A DNA stretch of 22,297 bases from CAYYOS01 sp964473355 (GCA_964473355.1 CAYYOS010000024.1:1-22297); one strand, 5' to 3'. Counted from the first letter of the stretch, positions 13,811 through 21,757 are shown. A program made the numbers and translations. Notes: generated by a model from the letters alone, not told the origin.

Positions 13811-13873
13811 GGAAACTGACGATACACCATTTCACTTTAGATTGCCGACACGCGAAGGACGTAGCACGCTAAC

Positions 13874-14242
13874 ATGCGCGCCTACACCGTGACTTTACTG
13901 CTTTTCATTTCCCTGATTATCGCAGGGTGCTCGCCCCCGGAATCGGATCCTTTGCCATCAGACATTACGCGCACCCAACCTTCGATTATAGGTAAAATCA
14001 CCTCCGTAGCCCTACCTGTGATCCTTGTGGAAGAGAACCCCGCCGAGCAATATGGTTCCGATAAGGCGGCAGTGGGAATAACAGATCGCACGAAAGTGTT
14101 GCGCCAAGGCGGAGATAGAGTGGGTATCAACGAACTTAGCGTAGGGCAACGGGTTAAAGTTTGGTTTATCGGCCCGGTGATGGAGTCATACCCAGCACAG
14201 GCAAAGGCAGGCGTCATTATCATTGAGTCTGACAGCCGTTAA
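13874..14242 (+). CDS. DUF3221-like lipoprotein
   Basis: 122 residues with a type II signal peptide (LFISLIIAGC, Cys19). The mature part matches the DUF3221 (YobA-like) beta-barrel pattern: GKITSVALPVILVEENP, then GSDKAAVGITDRTKVLR, LSVGQRVKVWFIGPVMESYPAQAKAGVI and a final acidic end. These small OB-like lipoproteins have no assigned enzymatic role. The residue after the lipid cysteine is Ser, favouring the outer membrane. The next gene begins 14 bp downstream and is probably co-transcribed. Confidence 0.82.
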   Translation: MRAYTVTLLLFISLIIAGCSPPESDPLPSDITRTQPSIIGKITSVALPVILVEENPAEQYGSDKAAVGITDRTKVLRQGGDRVGINELSVGQRVKVWFIGPVMESYPAQAKAGVIIIESDSR

Positions 14243-14256
14243 GAAGGGCGGTAGCG

Positions 14257-14691
14257 ATGGCCATGACAGAGATTAATATTCCCCTCGTCGTCGCCGCGAT
14301 CTTGAGTGGCATCGCGGCGCTGCTCCACATTGCTATCATTCTGGGCGGGGCCCAGTGGTATCGCTTCTTTGGTGCCGGCGAGCGCATGGCAACCGCCGCT
14401 GAGTCGGGGCGCCTATATCCGGCTATCGTTACGTTGGGCATTGCGTTGGTCCTAGCGACGTGGGCACTCTATGCCCTCTCGGGCGCAGGGGTTCTGCCAT
14501 CACTACCGTGGCTTAGGTTCGGTCTGATTGTTATTTCGGCTGTTTACCTGCTCCGCGGTTTAGCCATTGTTCCCCTTCTTACCGTGGCTCGAGATCAATC
14601 AACGCCTTTCCTCATTTGGAGTTCATTAATCTCCCTCGTCTATGGTGGGGTTCATGTTCTTGGACTTTCCCAGGTATGGTCGCGCCTGTGA
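14257..14691 (+). CDS. Four-helix integral membrane protein, function unknown
   Basis: 144 residues with four predicted transmembrane helices: about 9-30 (PLVVAAILSGIAALLHIAII), 53-74 (YPAIVTLGIALVLATWALYAL), 84-106 (WLRFGLIVISAVYLLRGLAIV) and 118-137 (FLIWSSLISLVYGGVHVLG). Short polar loops contain GGAQWYRFFGAGERMA. A histidine in helix 1 and one in helix 4 are conserved-looking but cannot be assigned a role. The start could be ATG 14257 or ATG 14263. The gene sits between a lipoprotein and a molybdoenzyme gene in the same direction with short gaps, consistent with one operon. Confidence 0.75.
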   Translation: MAMTEINIPLVVAAILSGIAALLHIAIILGGAQWYRFFGAGERMATAAESGRLYPAIVTLGIALVLATWALYALSGAGVLPSLPWLRFGLIVISAVYLLRGLAIVPLLTVARDQSTPFLIWSSLISLVYGGVHVLGLSQVWSRL

Positions 14692-14728
14692 GCTGGGGCG
14701 CACCCACCCCGCTAACGATAGAAAAACT

Positions 14729-15424
14729 ATGACGCAGGAGAGGAGACTCCCTCCGGGGCAACACGAAATCGACAAATTTCCTCGTTTCGGGTTGACCCAG
14801 TTCGCCCACCGTTTCCCTGAGGAAGCGCACCACATCAAATTACAAATCACGGGAGACGTCGCGGAGCCCATCACGATTTCCGACGAACTGCAAAGTCTCG
14901 TCCGCGTTGATCAAATATCCGACTTCCACTGCGTCACCACGTGGAGTCGACGTGCTGTCCCCTGGAGCGGCTTTCGGTTTTCAGATTTTTTTGAAAAAAT
15001 CATTGTGCCGCGGGCGCGCCCGCAACCGGATATTCACTACGTTTTTTTTCGAGGACAAGACGGCTACGCAACCGGTCTCCTGCTTGCGGACTTACTGGCT
15101 GAAAACGTGCTTTTGGCGGACCGCCTAAATGGGGAGCCTTTGTCGATTGAACATGGGGCACCGCTGCGCTTAGTGGCACCCGCCCACTACGGCTACAAGA
15201 ACCCCAAACATTTGTGTGCTATGGAGTTGTGGCACGAGGATCAACACTATCCATCGCCAACACCCTTTCGATTCATGGCCCATCCGCGGGCCCGTGTCGC
15301 TTTAGAGGAGCGTGGCACAGGTGTTCCGGGGTGGCTGCTTCGTTATCTGTATCGCCCATTGGTCCGTCCTACCATCCGACAATTCCGCCAGGCGCTGGCT
15401 CAACACCTGAGTAGGGGCAGTTAA
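14729..15424 (+). CDS. Sulfite-oxidase-like molybdopterin oxidoreductase
   Basis: 231 residues of the oxidoreductase molybdopterin-binding family (sulfite oxidase fold, as in MsrP/YedY catalytic subunits). Visible features are LPPGQHEIDKFPRFGLTQFA at the start, DFHCVTTWSRRAVPWSG with Cys68 as the molybdenum ligand, a FFRGQDGYATGL segment, and GAPLRLVAPAHYGYKNPKHL with the basic pterin-binding region. No twin-arginine signal is present, so this is a cytoplasmic stand-alone type. ATG 14729 is chosen because family similarity starts right after it; an upstream extension would overlap the membrane-protein gene. It should use Mo-molybdopterin, possibly with an electron carrier encoded elsewhere. 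Substrate unknown. Confidence 0.88.
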   Translation: MTQERRLPPGQHEIDKFPRFGLTQFAHRFPEEAHHIKLQITGDVAEPITISDELQSLVRVDQISDFHCVTTWSRRAVPWSGFRFSDFFEKIIVPRARPQPDIHYVFFRGQDGYATGLLLADLLAENVLLADRLNGEPLSIEHGAPLRLVAPAHYGYKNPKHLCAMELWHEDQHYPSPTPFRFMAHPRARVALEERGTGVPGWLLRYLYRPLVRPTIRQFRQALAQHLSRGS

Positions 15425-15488
15425 ATTGCAGCGCCGCGATCAAATCTGATAAAGAACAGATCGCATTGGCTCAATTAGAGAACGCTTG

Positions 15489-15923
15489 ATGCGATTATGG
15501 TCTTTGCACCCGAAGTACCTGGACCCTAAAGGACTCGTGGCCTTGTGGCGCGAAGGTTTGCTTGCGCAAGCGGTACTCGCTGATCAAACCCGGGGATATA
15601 AGCATCACCCCCAACTCACCCGGTTTCGCGAATCGCCGCATCCCAGACAGCACATTGCGGCCTACCTTAAGCTCGTGCATGCCGAATCTGTGGATCGTGG
15701 GTATCGCTTTAATAAAGAGAAAATTGAGGGCAGCGGTCCAGCGGCGCTACTAGTGGTGACCACAGGGCAACTCGAATTCGAGTGGTCACATCTGGTTAAC
15801 AAACTAAAGACGCGCGATCCCGCTTGGTTGACTCAGTTTGCAAATGTCGGTCAGCCCGAGCCTCATCCTTTGTTTCGGGTTATTGTTGGAGGTGTTGCTG
15901 AATGGGAAATTGTCGCCCAGTAG
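15489..15923 (+). CDS. Pyrimidine dimer DNA glycosylase family protein (Pyr_excise)
   Basis: 144 residues that open with the family hallmark MRLWSLHPKYLDPKGLVALW, followed by REGLLAQAVLADQTRGYKHHPQL. Later parts are YRFNKEKI and LEFEWSHLVNKLKTR. The family (T4 endonuclease V-related, PF03013) includes enzymes that remove UV-damaged pyrimidine dimers, though many bacterial members are uncharacterised. TTG 15486 lies one codon upstream, but the conserved N-terminus makes ATG 15489 the natural start. This is the last plus-strand gene of the block; it converges with algR, with only about 36 bp between stops and no clear terminator. Confidence 0.82.
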   Translation: MRLWSLHPKYLDPKGLVALWREGLLAQAVLADQTRGYKHHPQLTRFRESPHPRQHIAAYLKLVHAESVDRGYRFNKEKIEGSGPAALLVVTTGQLEFEWSHLVNKLKTRDPAWLTQFANVGQPEPHPLFRVIVGGVAEWEIVAQ

Positions 15924-15959
15924 GGCGGGACGGTAAAATCAACCAATTTAACAACGCTA

Positions 15960-16733
15960 CTAATTCTTAAAATCCTTAATAATATAATTCTGCCGACGGC
16001 TTACCGGCAGCTTCTCATCGATGCCTTTTAATTGCACTGTCCAATTGGCGTATCCGCCTTCGGAATCTTCCGCCCGCTCGAAGCCAATTATAAATTTGCG
16101 TGCGACCAGACAGTTTCGGTAGATGCGCACGAAAAAATCGGGGAAATCTTGTTCTAACTTAACCAGCGATTCTTCGACCAGATACTCTCGCTCCAGCGTA
16201 CGCACAGTGACGTATTTGAGCTCAGCACGCAGGTAAATAATATCTTCAATCGGCACCAAAATAATTTTGCCACGCTCATAGACGCTTAAGTTTGCGTGGC
16301 GATGGGGCCGGAGATGCTGGAGTTTTTCTAGGCGTTCTGGTGCTAGCACCTTGGCTTTTTGCAGGGCAGCGAGCAGCCGCTCGCTTTTCATGGGCTTTAA
16401 AAGATAATCGACAGCGCTGACCTCAAATGCTTGGCAGGCATAGCTATCATAAGCCGTGGTAAAAATAATGGCGGGCGGTGAGGGGTGCTTTTGCACGTGC
16501 TGGGCGAGCTCTAAACCATCCATATCCGGCATGCGAATATCCAGCAGCATGACGTCCACGGAAAATTTGGCCAGCTGTTCCAGCGCCTCCACACCATTTT
16601 TGGCCTCACCCAAGATATGGATGGGTTGGCTCTCGGCCACGTCGTCCAACAGTTCGCGCAAGCGCTTTCTCGCGGGCGCCTCGTCGTCCACGATGAGTAA
16701 ATTTAAAGGTGGCGAGGGTTTAGGGTCGTTCAT
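15960..16733 (-). CDS. algR: LytTR-family response regulator (AlgR-type)
   Basis: 257 residues. The receiver domain (1-~120) has acidic pocket Asp16-Asp17, phosphoacceptor Asp65 in MLLDIRMPDMDG, the TT of IIFTTAYD and Lys in LLKPMK. The C-terminal LytTR DNA-binding domain (~145-255) includes GKIILVPIEDIIYLRAELKYVTVRT and FFVRIYRNCLVARKFI, then LPVSRRQNY. AlgR-type regulators control twitching, alginate and related genes in Pseudomonas. The gene overlaps the sensor gene by 14 nt, so the two are translated together. In Pseudomonas hemC comes next; here it is replaced by the converging block. Symbol given by family and neighbourhood with argH and algZ. Confidence 0.9.
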   Translation of the reverse strand: MNDPKPSPPLNLLIVDDEAPARKRLRELLDDVAESQPIHILGEAKNGVEALEQLAKFSVDVMLLDIRMPDMDGLELAQHVQKHPSPPAIIFTTAYDSYACQAFEVSAVDYLLKPMKSERLLAALQKAKVLAPERLEKLQHLRPHRHANLSVYERGKIILVPIEDIIYLRAELKYVTVRTLEREYLVEESLVKLEQDFPDFFVRIYRNCLVARKFIIGFERAEDSEGGYANWTVQLKGIDEKLPVSRRQNYIIKDFKN

Positions 16734-17748
16734 CGCTAGTGACGTAGGGGATGATGATATGCACTTGGTAAATCTGCCCAGTAATGTTATGCATTAAACT
16801 CGCCTCGGCATCATAGTGTAACGCCAAACGTTGGGTGATATTCGCTAGGGCCATTTTATTGCCATGGTGATGGTGGCCTTCCGTCAAATAGGGGTTACGC
16901 AGCACGATATGCACTTGCTTACGGTTCCGGTAAATATTAATGCTAATCACCCCAGCGCCGCTAGATGGCTCTATGCCATAGTAAACCGCATTTTCCAATA
17001 ACGGTTGCACCACCAATGGCGGGATCAGGGCGTCATTCGGCATTTTATCAATATGCCAATCCACGTGGAGCCGTTCACCTAAACGCAATTGTTCCAATTC
17101 GAGGTAGCCTCGACACAATTCAATTTCTTTCTGCAAGGTGACGAGGCGGCGGCTATCGCCCATGAGAGCGCGGAATAACTCGGCCAAATCTTCGAGCACG
17201 CGTTCGGCGCGGCGCGGCTCCGTGCGTATTAGCCCAAGCACGGCATTTAGACTATTAAATAGAAAATGGGGTCGAATTCGGGCTTGCAGCGCCTGCAGTC
17301 GCGCTTCATCCAGCGCTGGGGATAAGGCCCGCTGGCGCAGGTGAAAATAAAGAATCAGCGTCGCCGTGGCACATAAACAAAAAACCAGTGCAACCAGTAA
17401 CCCCCCGCCCGCTAAAGAAAAATAGACGGTATTTATTTGGTACATCAGGGCCGTCAGTAATAACGTCAAGCCGGCCACCGCCATGATGCCCAAATAATAA
17501 GGCAGCCGATGCAAAGGGTTGTTTAAAAGGCAGAGGAGAATCAAGCTGGCGAGCAAAACAGGTTGAACAAAGACGGATATGGCGATCAATTCGTCCTGTA
17601 AGCCCGCGAAATTTCCGGCTTTAATGAGCGCGGCGAGGACGCTAGCCAAGTCCACGGCTAGCAGAATACGTAGACTTACCCCCAGATTACAAAAGGCCGG
17701 GAGGGTGCTCGGATATTCCTCATTTTGATTTATACTGGCACTTGGCAA
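16720..17748 (-). CDS. algZ: AlgZ/FimS-type sensor histidine kinase
   Basis: A LytS-like kinase (PF06580) of about 342 residues. After LPAFCNLGVSLRIL, membrane segments occur (ILLAVDLASVLAALI, VFVQPVLLASLILLCLL, YLGIMAVAGLTLLLTALMY, LLVALVFCLCATATLILYF). The His-kinase box is LQARIRPHFLFNSLNAVLGLIR with the phosphoacceptor His in RPHFLFN. The ATP-binding N box is PLLENAVYYGIEP. No ATG is available in this frame. TTG 17748-17746 precedes the conserved start, and a TTG at 17799 would extend 24 nt into argH. The 5' region therefore overlaps the argH leader. The pair with algR is coupled by a 14-nt overlap. Confidence 0.88.
   Translation of the reverse strand: MPSASINQNEEYPSTLPAFCNLGVSLRILLAVDLASVLAALIKAGNFAGLQDELIAISVFVQPVLLASLILLCLLNNPLHRLPYYLGIMAVAGLTLLLTALMYQINTVYFSLAGGGLLVALVFCLCATATLILYFHLRQRALSPALDEARLQALQARIRPHFLFNSLNAVLGLIRTEPRRAERVLEDLAELFRALMGDSRRLVTLQKEIELCRGYLELEQLRLGERLHVDWHIDKMPNDALIPPLVVQPLLENAVYYGIEPSSGAGVISINIYRNRKQVHIVLRNPYLTEGHHHHGNKMALANITQRLALHYDAEASLMHNITGQIYQVHIIIPYVTSDERP
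17731..17736 (+). promoter_or_regulatory. Possible argH -10 element
   Basis: TATACT, 39 bp before the argH ATG at 17776. No convincing -35 at the right spacing. On the opposite strand the same bases form TATAAA, so a divergent promoter for algZ is possible but would place its start inside the coding frame. Confidence 0.25.
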
Positions 17749-17775
17749 CTGTTCTCGCCCCAACCTCAAAATAAC

Positions 17776-19188
17776 ATGCAAACAAAAAATAAGAGCCAAG
17801 CCGCTAAAAGCTGGTCAGGCAGATTTAACGAGCCGGTTAAGGATTCGGTAAAAACCTATACCGCCTCTGTTAGCTTTGACAAAAGATTAGCACAATATGA
17901 CATTGAAGGCTCTCTGGCACACGCGCGCATGTTGGCGAAAGTAGGCATTCTCGCCGACAAAGAGCTTAAGGCCATCGTTGGCGGTTTAACTCAAATTCAG
18001 GAAGAAATCGACTCGGGCAAGTTCAAGTGGTCGATTGAGTTTGAAGACGTCCACTTAAACATAGAAAAGCGCCTTATCACGCTAGTTGGGGAAGCGGGCA
18101 AGCGTTTACACACTGCCCGCTCCAGAAATGACCAGGTAGCCACCGACATTCGCTTATTCTTGCGCGCCGCCATCGATGAAATTATCGCGCTTGCGCGGTC
18201 ATTGCAAAGCGCGCTTTTAGATGTTGCCGAACAACATGTCGAGACCATTATGCCCGGCTATACGCATCTGCAAGTGGCGCAGCCGGTGAGCTTTGCTCAT
18301 CATTTGTTGGCTTATTTTGAGATGCTAGAGCGGGATTGCGCGAGACTAGCGGATTGCCGCCAGCGAGTGAACCAACTTCCCTTGGGTTCGGCAGCACTTG
18401 CCGGCACCAGTTACCCCATCGACCGCGCATTCGTTGCGCGCGAGCTGAATTTCTCCGGTATTTGCCAAAACTCCCTAGACGCGGTTTCCGACCGGGATTT
18501 TGCCGTTGAATTTACCGCGGCGGGAGCATTGATCATGGCGCATTTGTCGCGTCTTTCTGAGGAGCTGATTCTGTGGATGAACCCACAATTTAGCTTCGTT
18601 GAGCTACCAGACCGGTTTTGTACCGGCTCCAGCATCATGCCACAAAAGAAAAACCCAGACGTGCCGGAACTCGCCCGGGGGAAAACTGGGCGGGTGTATG
18701 GCAACTTGACGGCACTCTTAACCCTTATAAAAGCGCAGCCCTTAGCCTACAATAAAGACAACCAAGAAGATAAGGAGCCCTTGTTCGACACGGTCGATAC
18801 GCTTAAGACAACGTTATCGCTCTATGCGGAAATGATCTTAGGCTTAAAAGTAAACGTGGCAGCCATGCACTCGGCGGCGCGTGAGGGCTATGCCACCGCC
18901 ACCGACTTGGCGGATTACCTTGTCAAAAAGGGTTTGGCTTTCCGCGACGCGCACGAGGTGGTTGCTAAAGCGGTACGCTACGCGGAACAACAGCAATGGG
19001 ATTTAAGCGAGCTTTCCTTAGGACAATTGCAAACATTCTCCAAATTAATTAAACAGGACGTATTTCGCTGCTTAACGCTAGAAGGCTCGCTGGCAGCCCG
19101 CAATCATCCTGGCGGCACGGCACCCAAGCAAGTTTTGCGGGCAATTGCCCGGGGTCGAAAAATACTTAGCTCTAACAGGGCTAGATAG
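17776..19188 (+). CDS. argH: Argininosuccinate lyase
   Basis: 470 residues, normal length for ArgH, which splits argininosuccinate into arginine and fumarate in the last step of arginine synthesis. The start region KSWSGRFNEP, EDVHLNIEKRL, HTARSRNDQVATDIRLF and MPGYTHLQVAQP are all typical. The fumarase/aspartase-superfamily signature GSSIMPQKKNPD sits at residues ~284-295, with the catalytic serine in GSS. The start at 17776 is chosen because family similarity begins there; an in-frame ATG at 17725 would add 17 unrelated residues. argH diverges from algZ and leads an SCP2-like gene 7 bp downstream. Confidence 0.97.
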   Translation: MQTKNKSQAAKSWSGRFNEPVKDSVKTYTASVSFDKRLAQYDIEGSLAHARMLAKVGILADKELKAIVGGLTQIQEEIDSGKFKWSIEFEDVHLNIEKRLITLVGEAGKRLHTARSRNDQVATDIRLFLRAAIDEIIALARSLQSALLDVAEQHVETIMPGYTHLQVAQPVSFAHHLLAYFEMLERDCARLADCRQRVNQLPLGSAALAGTSYPIDRAFVARELNFSGICQNSLDAVSDRDFAVEFTAAGALIMAHLSRLSEELILWMNPQFSFVELPDRFCTGSSIMPQKKNPDVPELARGKTGRVYGNLTALLTLIKAQPLAYNKDNQEDKEPLFDTVDTLKTTLSLYAEMILGLKVNVAAMHSAAREGYATATDLADYLVKKGLAFRDAHEVVAKAVRYAEQQQWDLSELSLGQLQTFSKLIKQDVFRCLTLEGSLAARNHPGGTAPKQVLRAIARGRKILSSNRAR

Positions 19189-19195
19189 GAATGAT

Positions 19196-19582
19196 ATGTT
19201 CACTAAACAATGGGTAGAATCGTTTGCACAGCGTTGGAATGCCGATCCCGGTATGGTTCACCCCCTCGCTAAAGCCCGTTTTACTGCAAAAATCGGCTTC
19301 GGCTTTACCGACTCGAAAGATCCCGGTGTGGTCTTGGAAGTGGAGGAGGGTAAAGTGGCGAGAGCCGGGGCCTATAACCCTGCTGCACATGCCAGCCTGG
19401 ATTGGGATTTACGCGCGGCCCCGGAACAATGGACAAAGTGGCGCCAAGAAGGCCTGGGTTTTATGGCATTAGGGGTGGCCGTGTCTGCAAAGCAACTGGA
19501 ATTTCGCGCCGGGGATTACCGCAAAATGATCCGTAACCCGGATTTAGCCGCGCCCTTCCTAAAGGCTTTTACCCTGCTGTAA
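19196..19582 (+). CDS. SCP2-like sterol-carrier domain protein
   Basis: 128 residues of SCP2-type pattern, a single domain that binds a hydrophobic ligand: FTKQWVESFAQRWNAD at the start, then FGFTDSKDPGVVLEVEEGKVA, HASLDWDLRAAPEQWTKW and MALGVAVSAKQLEFRAGDYRK. ATG 19196 is preceded by TAGGA; an upstream in-frame start at 19145 overlaps argH and lacks similarity. It follows argH closely and may be co-transcribed. In bacteria such proteins occur in lipid handling or as carrier-like domains; the ligand is unknown. It converges with the MarR gene (13 bp between stops). Confidence 0.78.
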   Translation: MFTKQWVESFAQRWNADPGMVHPLAKARFTAKIGFGFTDSKDPGVVLEVEEGKVARAGAYNPAAHASLDWDLRAAPEQWTKWRQEGLGFMALGVAVSAKQLEFRAGDYRKMIRNPDLAAPFLKAFTLL

Positions 19583-19595
19583 GCGCCGTTACCGA

Positions 19596-20165
19596 TCAAA
19601 CCGGCGAGTGTAAACGGCAAATCTTGTAAGTCTCCGCGGAGCTTAGCCGCTCGCCGGTGAATCCACAGCGATAAATACGCGACCCCTCTTTCCAATAGTA
19701 TTCGCAGTTATGGCAATTTCCGAATGAGCGCCCGCCGTTGACCATTTGTAACGCGTGTAGCGTATCGCGTAACACTCGCGTCGCGCTTTTAAGCCTGGCA
19801 GATGTAATTTCCCGCGTCGCCGCCTGCCAATCCAGTGCCAGCTGGAGTTCCAGCAACAGGCGTTCACCCTTCGCGGAAAGTGACAGCCGCACGATGCGCT
19901 TGTCGCGTTCGTCCATGTAACGCTCAATAAGACGCTTTCTGGACAACAACATCACGCTTTGCGATACCGTGCCTTTGGTTAAACCCAGGAATTCGGTCAA
20001 CGCTTGCGTCGTATTGCTATAGCGGTTGGCTTGCTGGAGATACATCAATGCTTGCACATGCACTGGTTGCAAGCGATACGCCGTTCCCAATCGCCGTATT
20101 GCCGTCCTGAGTAAAGTACCGTGACGTTCAACCAAGGAAAGCAGAATTGTCCGGGCAGGTTCCAT
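19596..20165 (-). CDS. MarR-family regulator with a C-terminal four-cysteine cluster
   Basis: 189 residues from ATG 20165. Residues ~20-140 form a MarR winged helix: AIRRLGTAYRLQPVHVQALMYLQQ, TQALTEFLGLTKGTVSQSVMLLSRKRLIER (recognition helix), then the wing DERDKRIVRLSLSAKGERLL. The extra C-terminus carries Cys151-x2-Cys154, Cys167 and Cys183 with His186, a spacing that could bind zinc or an iron-sulfur cluster or act as a redox switch. A TTG at 20198 would extend the protein by 11 residues through the palindrome at 20172-20190, which I think is the operator. Self-control by this palindrome is inferred. The same half-site occurs upstream of the histone-like gene at 21946. Confidence 0.85.
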   Translation of the reverse strand: MEPARTILLSLVERHGTLLRTAIRRLGTAYRLQPVHVQALMYLQQANRYSNTTQALTEFLGLTKGTVSQSVMLLSRKRLIERYMDERDKRIVRLSLSAKGERLLLELQLALDWQAATREITSARLKSATRVLRDTLHALQMVNGGRSFGNCHNCEYYWKEGSRIYRCGFTGERLSSAETYKICRLHSPV

Positions 20166-20171
20166 GCCATA

Positions 20172-20190
20172 TAGTATCGTGTCGATACTA
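20172..20190. promoter_or_regulatory. Perfect palindrome, likely MarR operator
   Basis: TAGTATCG, spacer TGT, CGATACTA: 8-bp perfect arms. It lies between a TTGACA (minus strand, 20198-20193) and the ATG of the MarR gene, overlapping the expected core promoter (TATATG at 20173-20168, 19-bp spacing). Binding there would block transcription of the regulator gene. Confidence 0.6.
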
Positions 20191-20297
20191 ATTGTCAAGG
20201 AAAAATTCGCGTGTCAGTTATATACCAACTCTCAATTGTCATTTCTCAGGTTTAATCCATGCTAAGATTTCGTTTATCCCATTTTTGAGTTATTGCT

Positions 20298-20408
20298 ATG
20301 CGCGCTTTCATCTTTTTTACTCTGCTGTCAGCCCTGTTATTTGGCTGTGGTAACAAGGGGCCTTTATACCTACCAGAAATGCCGCCCCCACCAGCTAAAA
20401 CACCCTAA
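20298..20408 (+). CDS. lptM: LPS-assembly lipoprotein LptM (YifL/LppL-like)
   Basis: A 36-residue lipoprotein. The signal peptide is MRAFIFFTLLSALLFGC with lipid Cys17. The tail GNKGPLYLPE followed by a Pro-rich end matches the short LptM/YifL family, which stabilises the LptD outer-membrane complex during disulfide exchange. It lies 12 bp before lysA, the arrangement seen in many proteobacteria. In those genomes cyaY is often on the other side, divergently; here the MarR gene takes that place. The gene is below common length cut-offs but its features are clear. Confidence 0.88.
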   Translation: MRAFIFFTLLSALLFGCGNKGPLYLPEMPPPPAKTP

Positions 20409-20420
20409 AGGTCAACATCG

Positions 20421-21692
20421 ATGTCTTATTTCCATGTTAAAAACGGCGAGTTACACGTTGAGAATGTGGCCCTCCCAAAAGTCGCAGAGGCCGTAGGCAC
20501 GCCCTGTTATGTCTATTCCCGGGCGGCGCTCACTGCGGCCTACCGCGATTTTGCGGCCGGCTTTGCCGGAAGGGATTCCCTCATTTGCTATGCGGTAAAA
20601 GCTAACCCAAATCTTGCCGTGCTTAACTGTTTTGCGCGTTTGGGTAGTGGCTTTGATATCGTTTCCGGCGGGGAATTACGTCGTGTGCTTGCCGCCGGGG
20701 GGAACCCCCAGAAAACAGTTTTCTCCGGTGTCGGGAAGTCGCCAGATGAGATTGCTTATGCTTTGGCGGAAGAGATACTTTGTTTTAATGTGGAATCGCC
20801 TAGCGAGCTAACCTTACTTAATCGTATTGCTGCCGAAATGGGCAAAATCGCCCCTATTTCGTTGCGCGTCAACCCCGATGTGGATGCAAAAACACACCCC
20901 TATATCGCCACCGGCCTCGCGCAGAATAAGTTTGGTATTCCCATTGAGAGCGCCTTAGGGCTTTATCGCGAGGCGGCCACCTTGGATAATTTAGCCATCA
21001 AAGGCATCGATTGCCATATCGGTTCACAGCTAACGGACATCGCGCCTTTTGAGGCCGCGCTAGAAAAGATTTTGTCCTTGGTCGATTTGCTCGAAAACGA
21101 AGGGATTGCTATCACGCATGTCGATGTTGGGGGTGGCGTAGGCATACGCTACAAGGACGAGCCAGTCATATCTGCAGGACAATATGCACAAGCGGTGCTT
21201 AAACAATGGGGGGCGCGACCGCAGAAAATTATACTGGAGCCCGGTCGCACTCTGGTAGGAAATGCCGGTTTATTGCTCACCAAAGTGGCGGTGCTTAAAA
21301 CTGGTCAAGAGCGAAATTTTGCGGTGGTGGATGCCGCCATGAACGATCTTTTGCGTCCCGCGCTCTACGATGCCTACCATGAAATCCTCCCGGTGAAGGA
21401 AGAAAAAGCTCAGGTTAAGCCCTATGACATCGTGGGCCCGGTATGTGAAAGTAGTGATTTTTTAGGCCGTGACCGTCGCTTGGCATTGGCTGAAGGCGCC
21501 CTACTGGCGGTGATGTCGGCGGGCGCCTACGGTATGAGCATGAGCTCCAACTACAATACCCGACCGCGCGCAGCGGAAGTCATGGTGGATGGCGGGCTCG
21601 CCTATTTAATCCAAAGACGCGAAAACATCGAAGCGCTATTTGAGCGCGAAAGTATTCTTCCCGAATCTTGTTTTTTCGGAGACATACCTTAG
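20421..21692 (+). CDS. lysA: Diaminopimelate decarboxylase
   Basis: 423 residues, full length for LysA, which converts meso-diaminopimelate to L-lysine with pyridoxal phosphate. Group IV decarboxylase features are complete: SLICYAVKANPN with PLP lysine Lys60, GFDIVSGGEL, RVNPDV with a HPYIATG loop, KGIDCHIGSQLTD, HVDVGGGVGIRY, EPGRTLVGNAG and PVCESSDFLGRDR with the catalytic cysteine, then YNTRPRAAEVMV. It follows lptM by 12 bp, in one operon. The stop codon lies within an 11-bp tandem duplication (21687-21708). No terminator hairpin is evident after it. Confidence 0.97.
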   Translation: MSYFHVKNGELHVENVALPKVAEAVGTPCYVYSRAALTAAYRDFAAGFAGRDSLICYAVKANPNLAVLNCFARLGSGFDIVSGGELRRVLAAGGNPQKTVFSGVGKSPDEIAYALAEEILCFNVESPSELTLLNRIAAEMGKIAPISLRVNPDVDAKTHPYIATGLAQNKFGIPIESALGLYREAATLDNLAIKGIDCHIGSQLTDIAPFEAALEKILSLVDLLENEGIAITHVDVGGGVGIRYKDEPVISAGQYAQAVLKQWGARPQKIILEPGRTLVGNAGLLLTKVAVLKTGQERNFAVVDAAMNDLLRPALYDAYHEILPVKEEKAQVKPYDIVGPVCESSDFLGRDRRLALAEGALLAVMSAGAYGMSMSSNYNTRPRAAEVMVDGGLAYLIQRRENIEALFERESILPESCFFGDIP

Positions 21693-21708
21693 CTTTTCCT
21701 TAGCTTTT
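21687..21708 (+). repeat. Tandem 11-bp duplication over the lysA stop
   Basis: CCTTAGCTTTT occurs twice in tandem, the first copy containing the TAG stop of lysA at 21690-21692. Probably replication slippage; the second copy is downstream of the stop and harmless. Confidence 0.7.
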
Positions 21709-21734
21709 CCCTAAAATCCTCCCCCTTAATATTG

Positions 21735-21757
21735 ATTGGTATCGATTCGATACCAAT
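21735..21757. promoter_or_regulatory. Perfect palindrome matching the MarR operator core
   Basis: Arms ATTGGTATCG and CGATACCAAT (10 bp, perfect) around ATT. The core GTATCG-N3-CGATAC is identical to that at 20172-20190. It lies 42 bp after lysA and 188 bp before the histone-like ATG. Confidence 0.6.

Noticed and set aside
15425..15488. GCGATC...CAGATCGC partial hairpin as terminator
   Set aside because: Arms are interrupted and no T-run follows; a terminator call is not supported.
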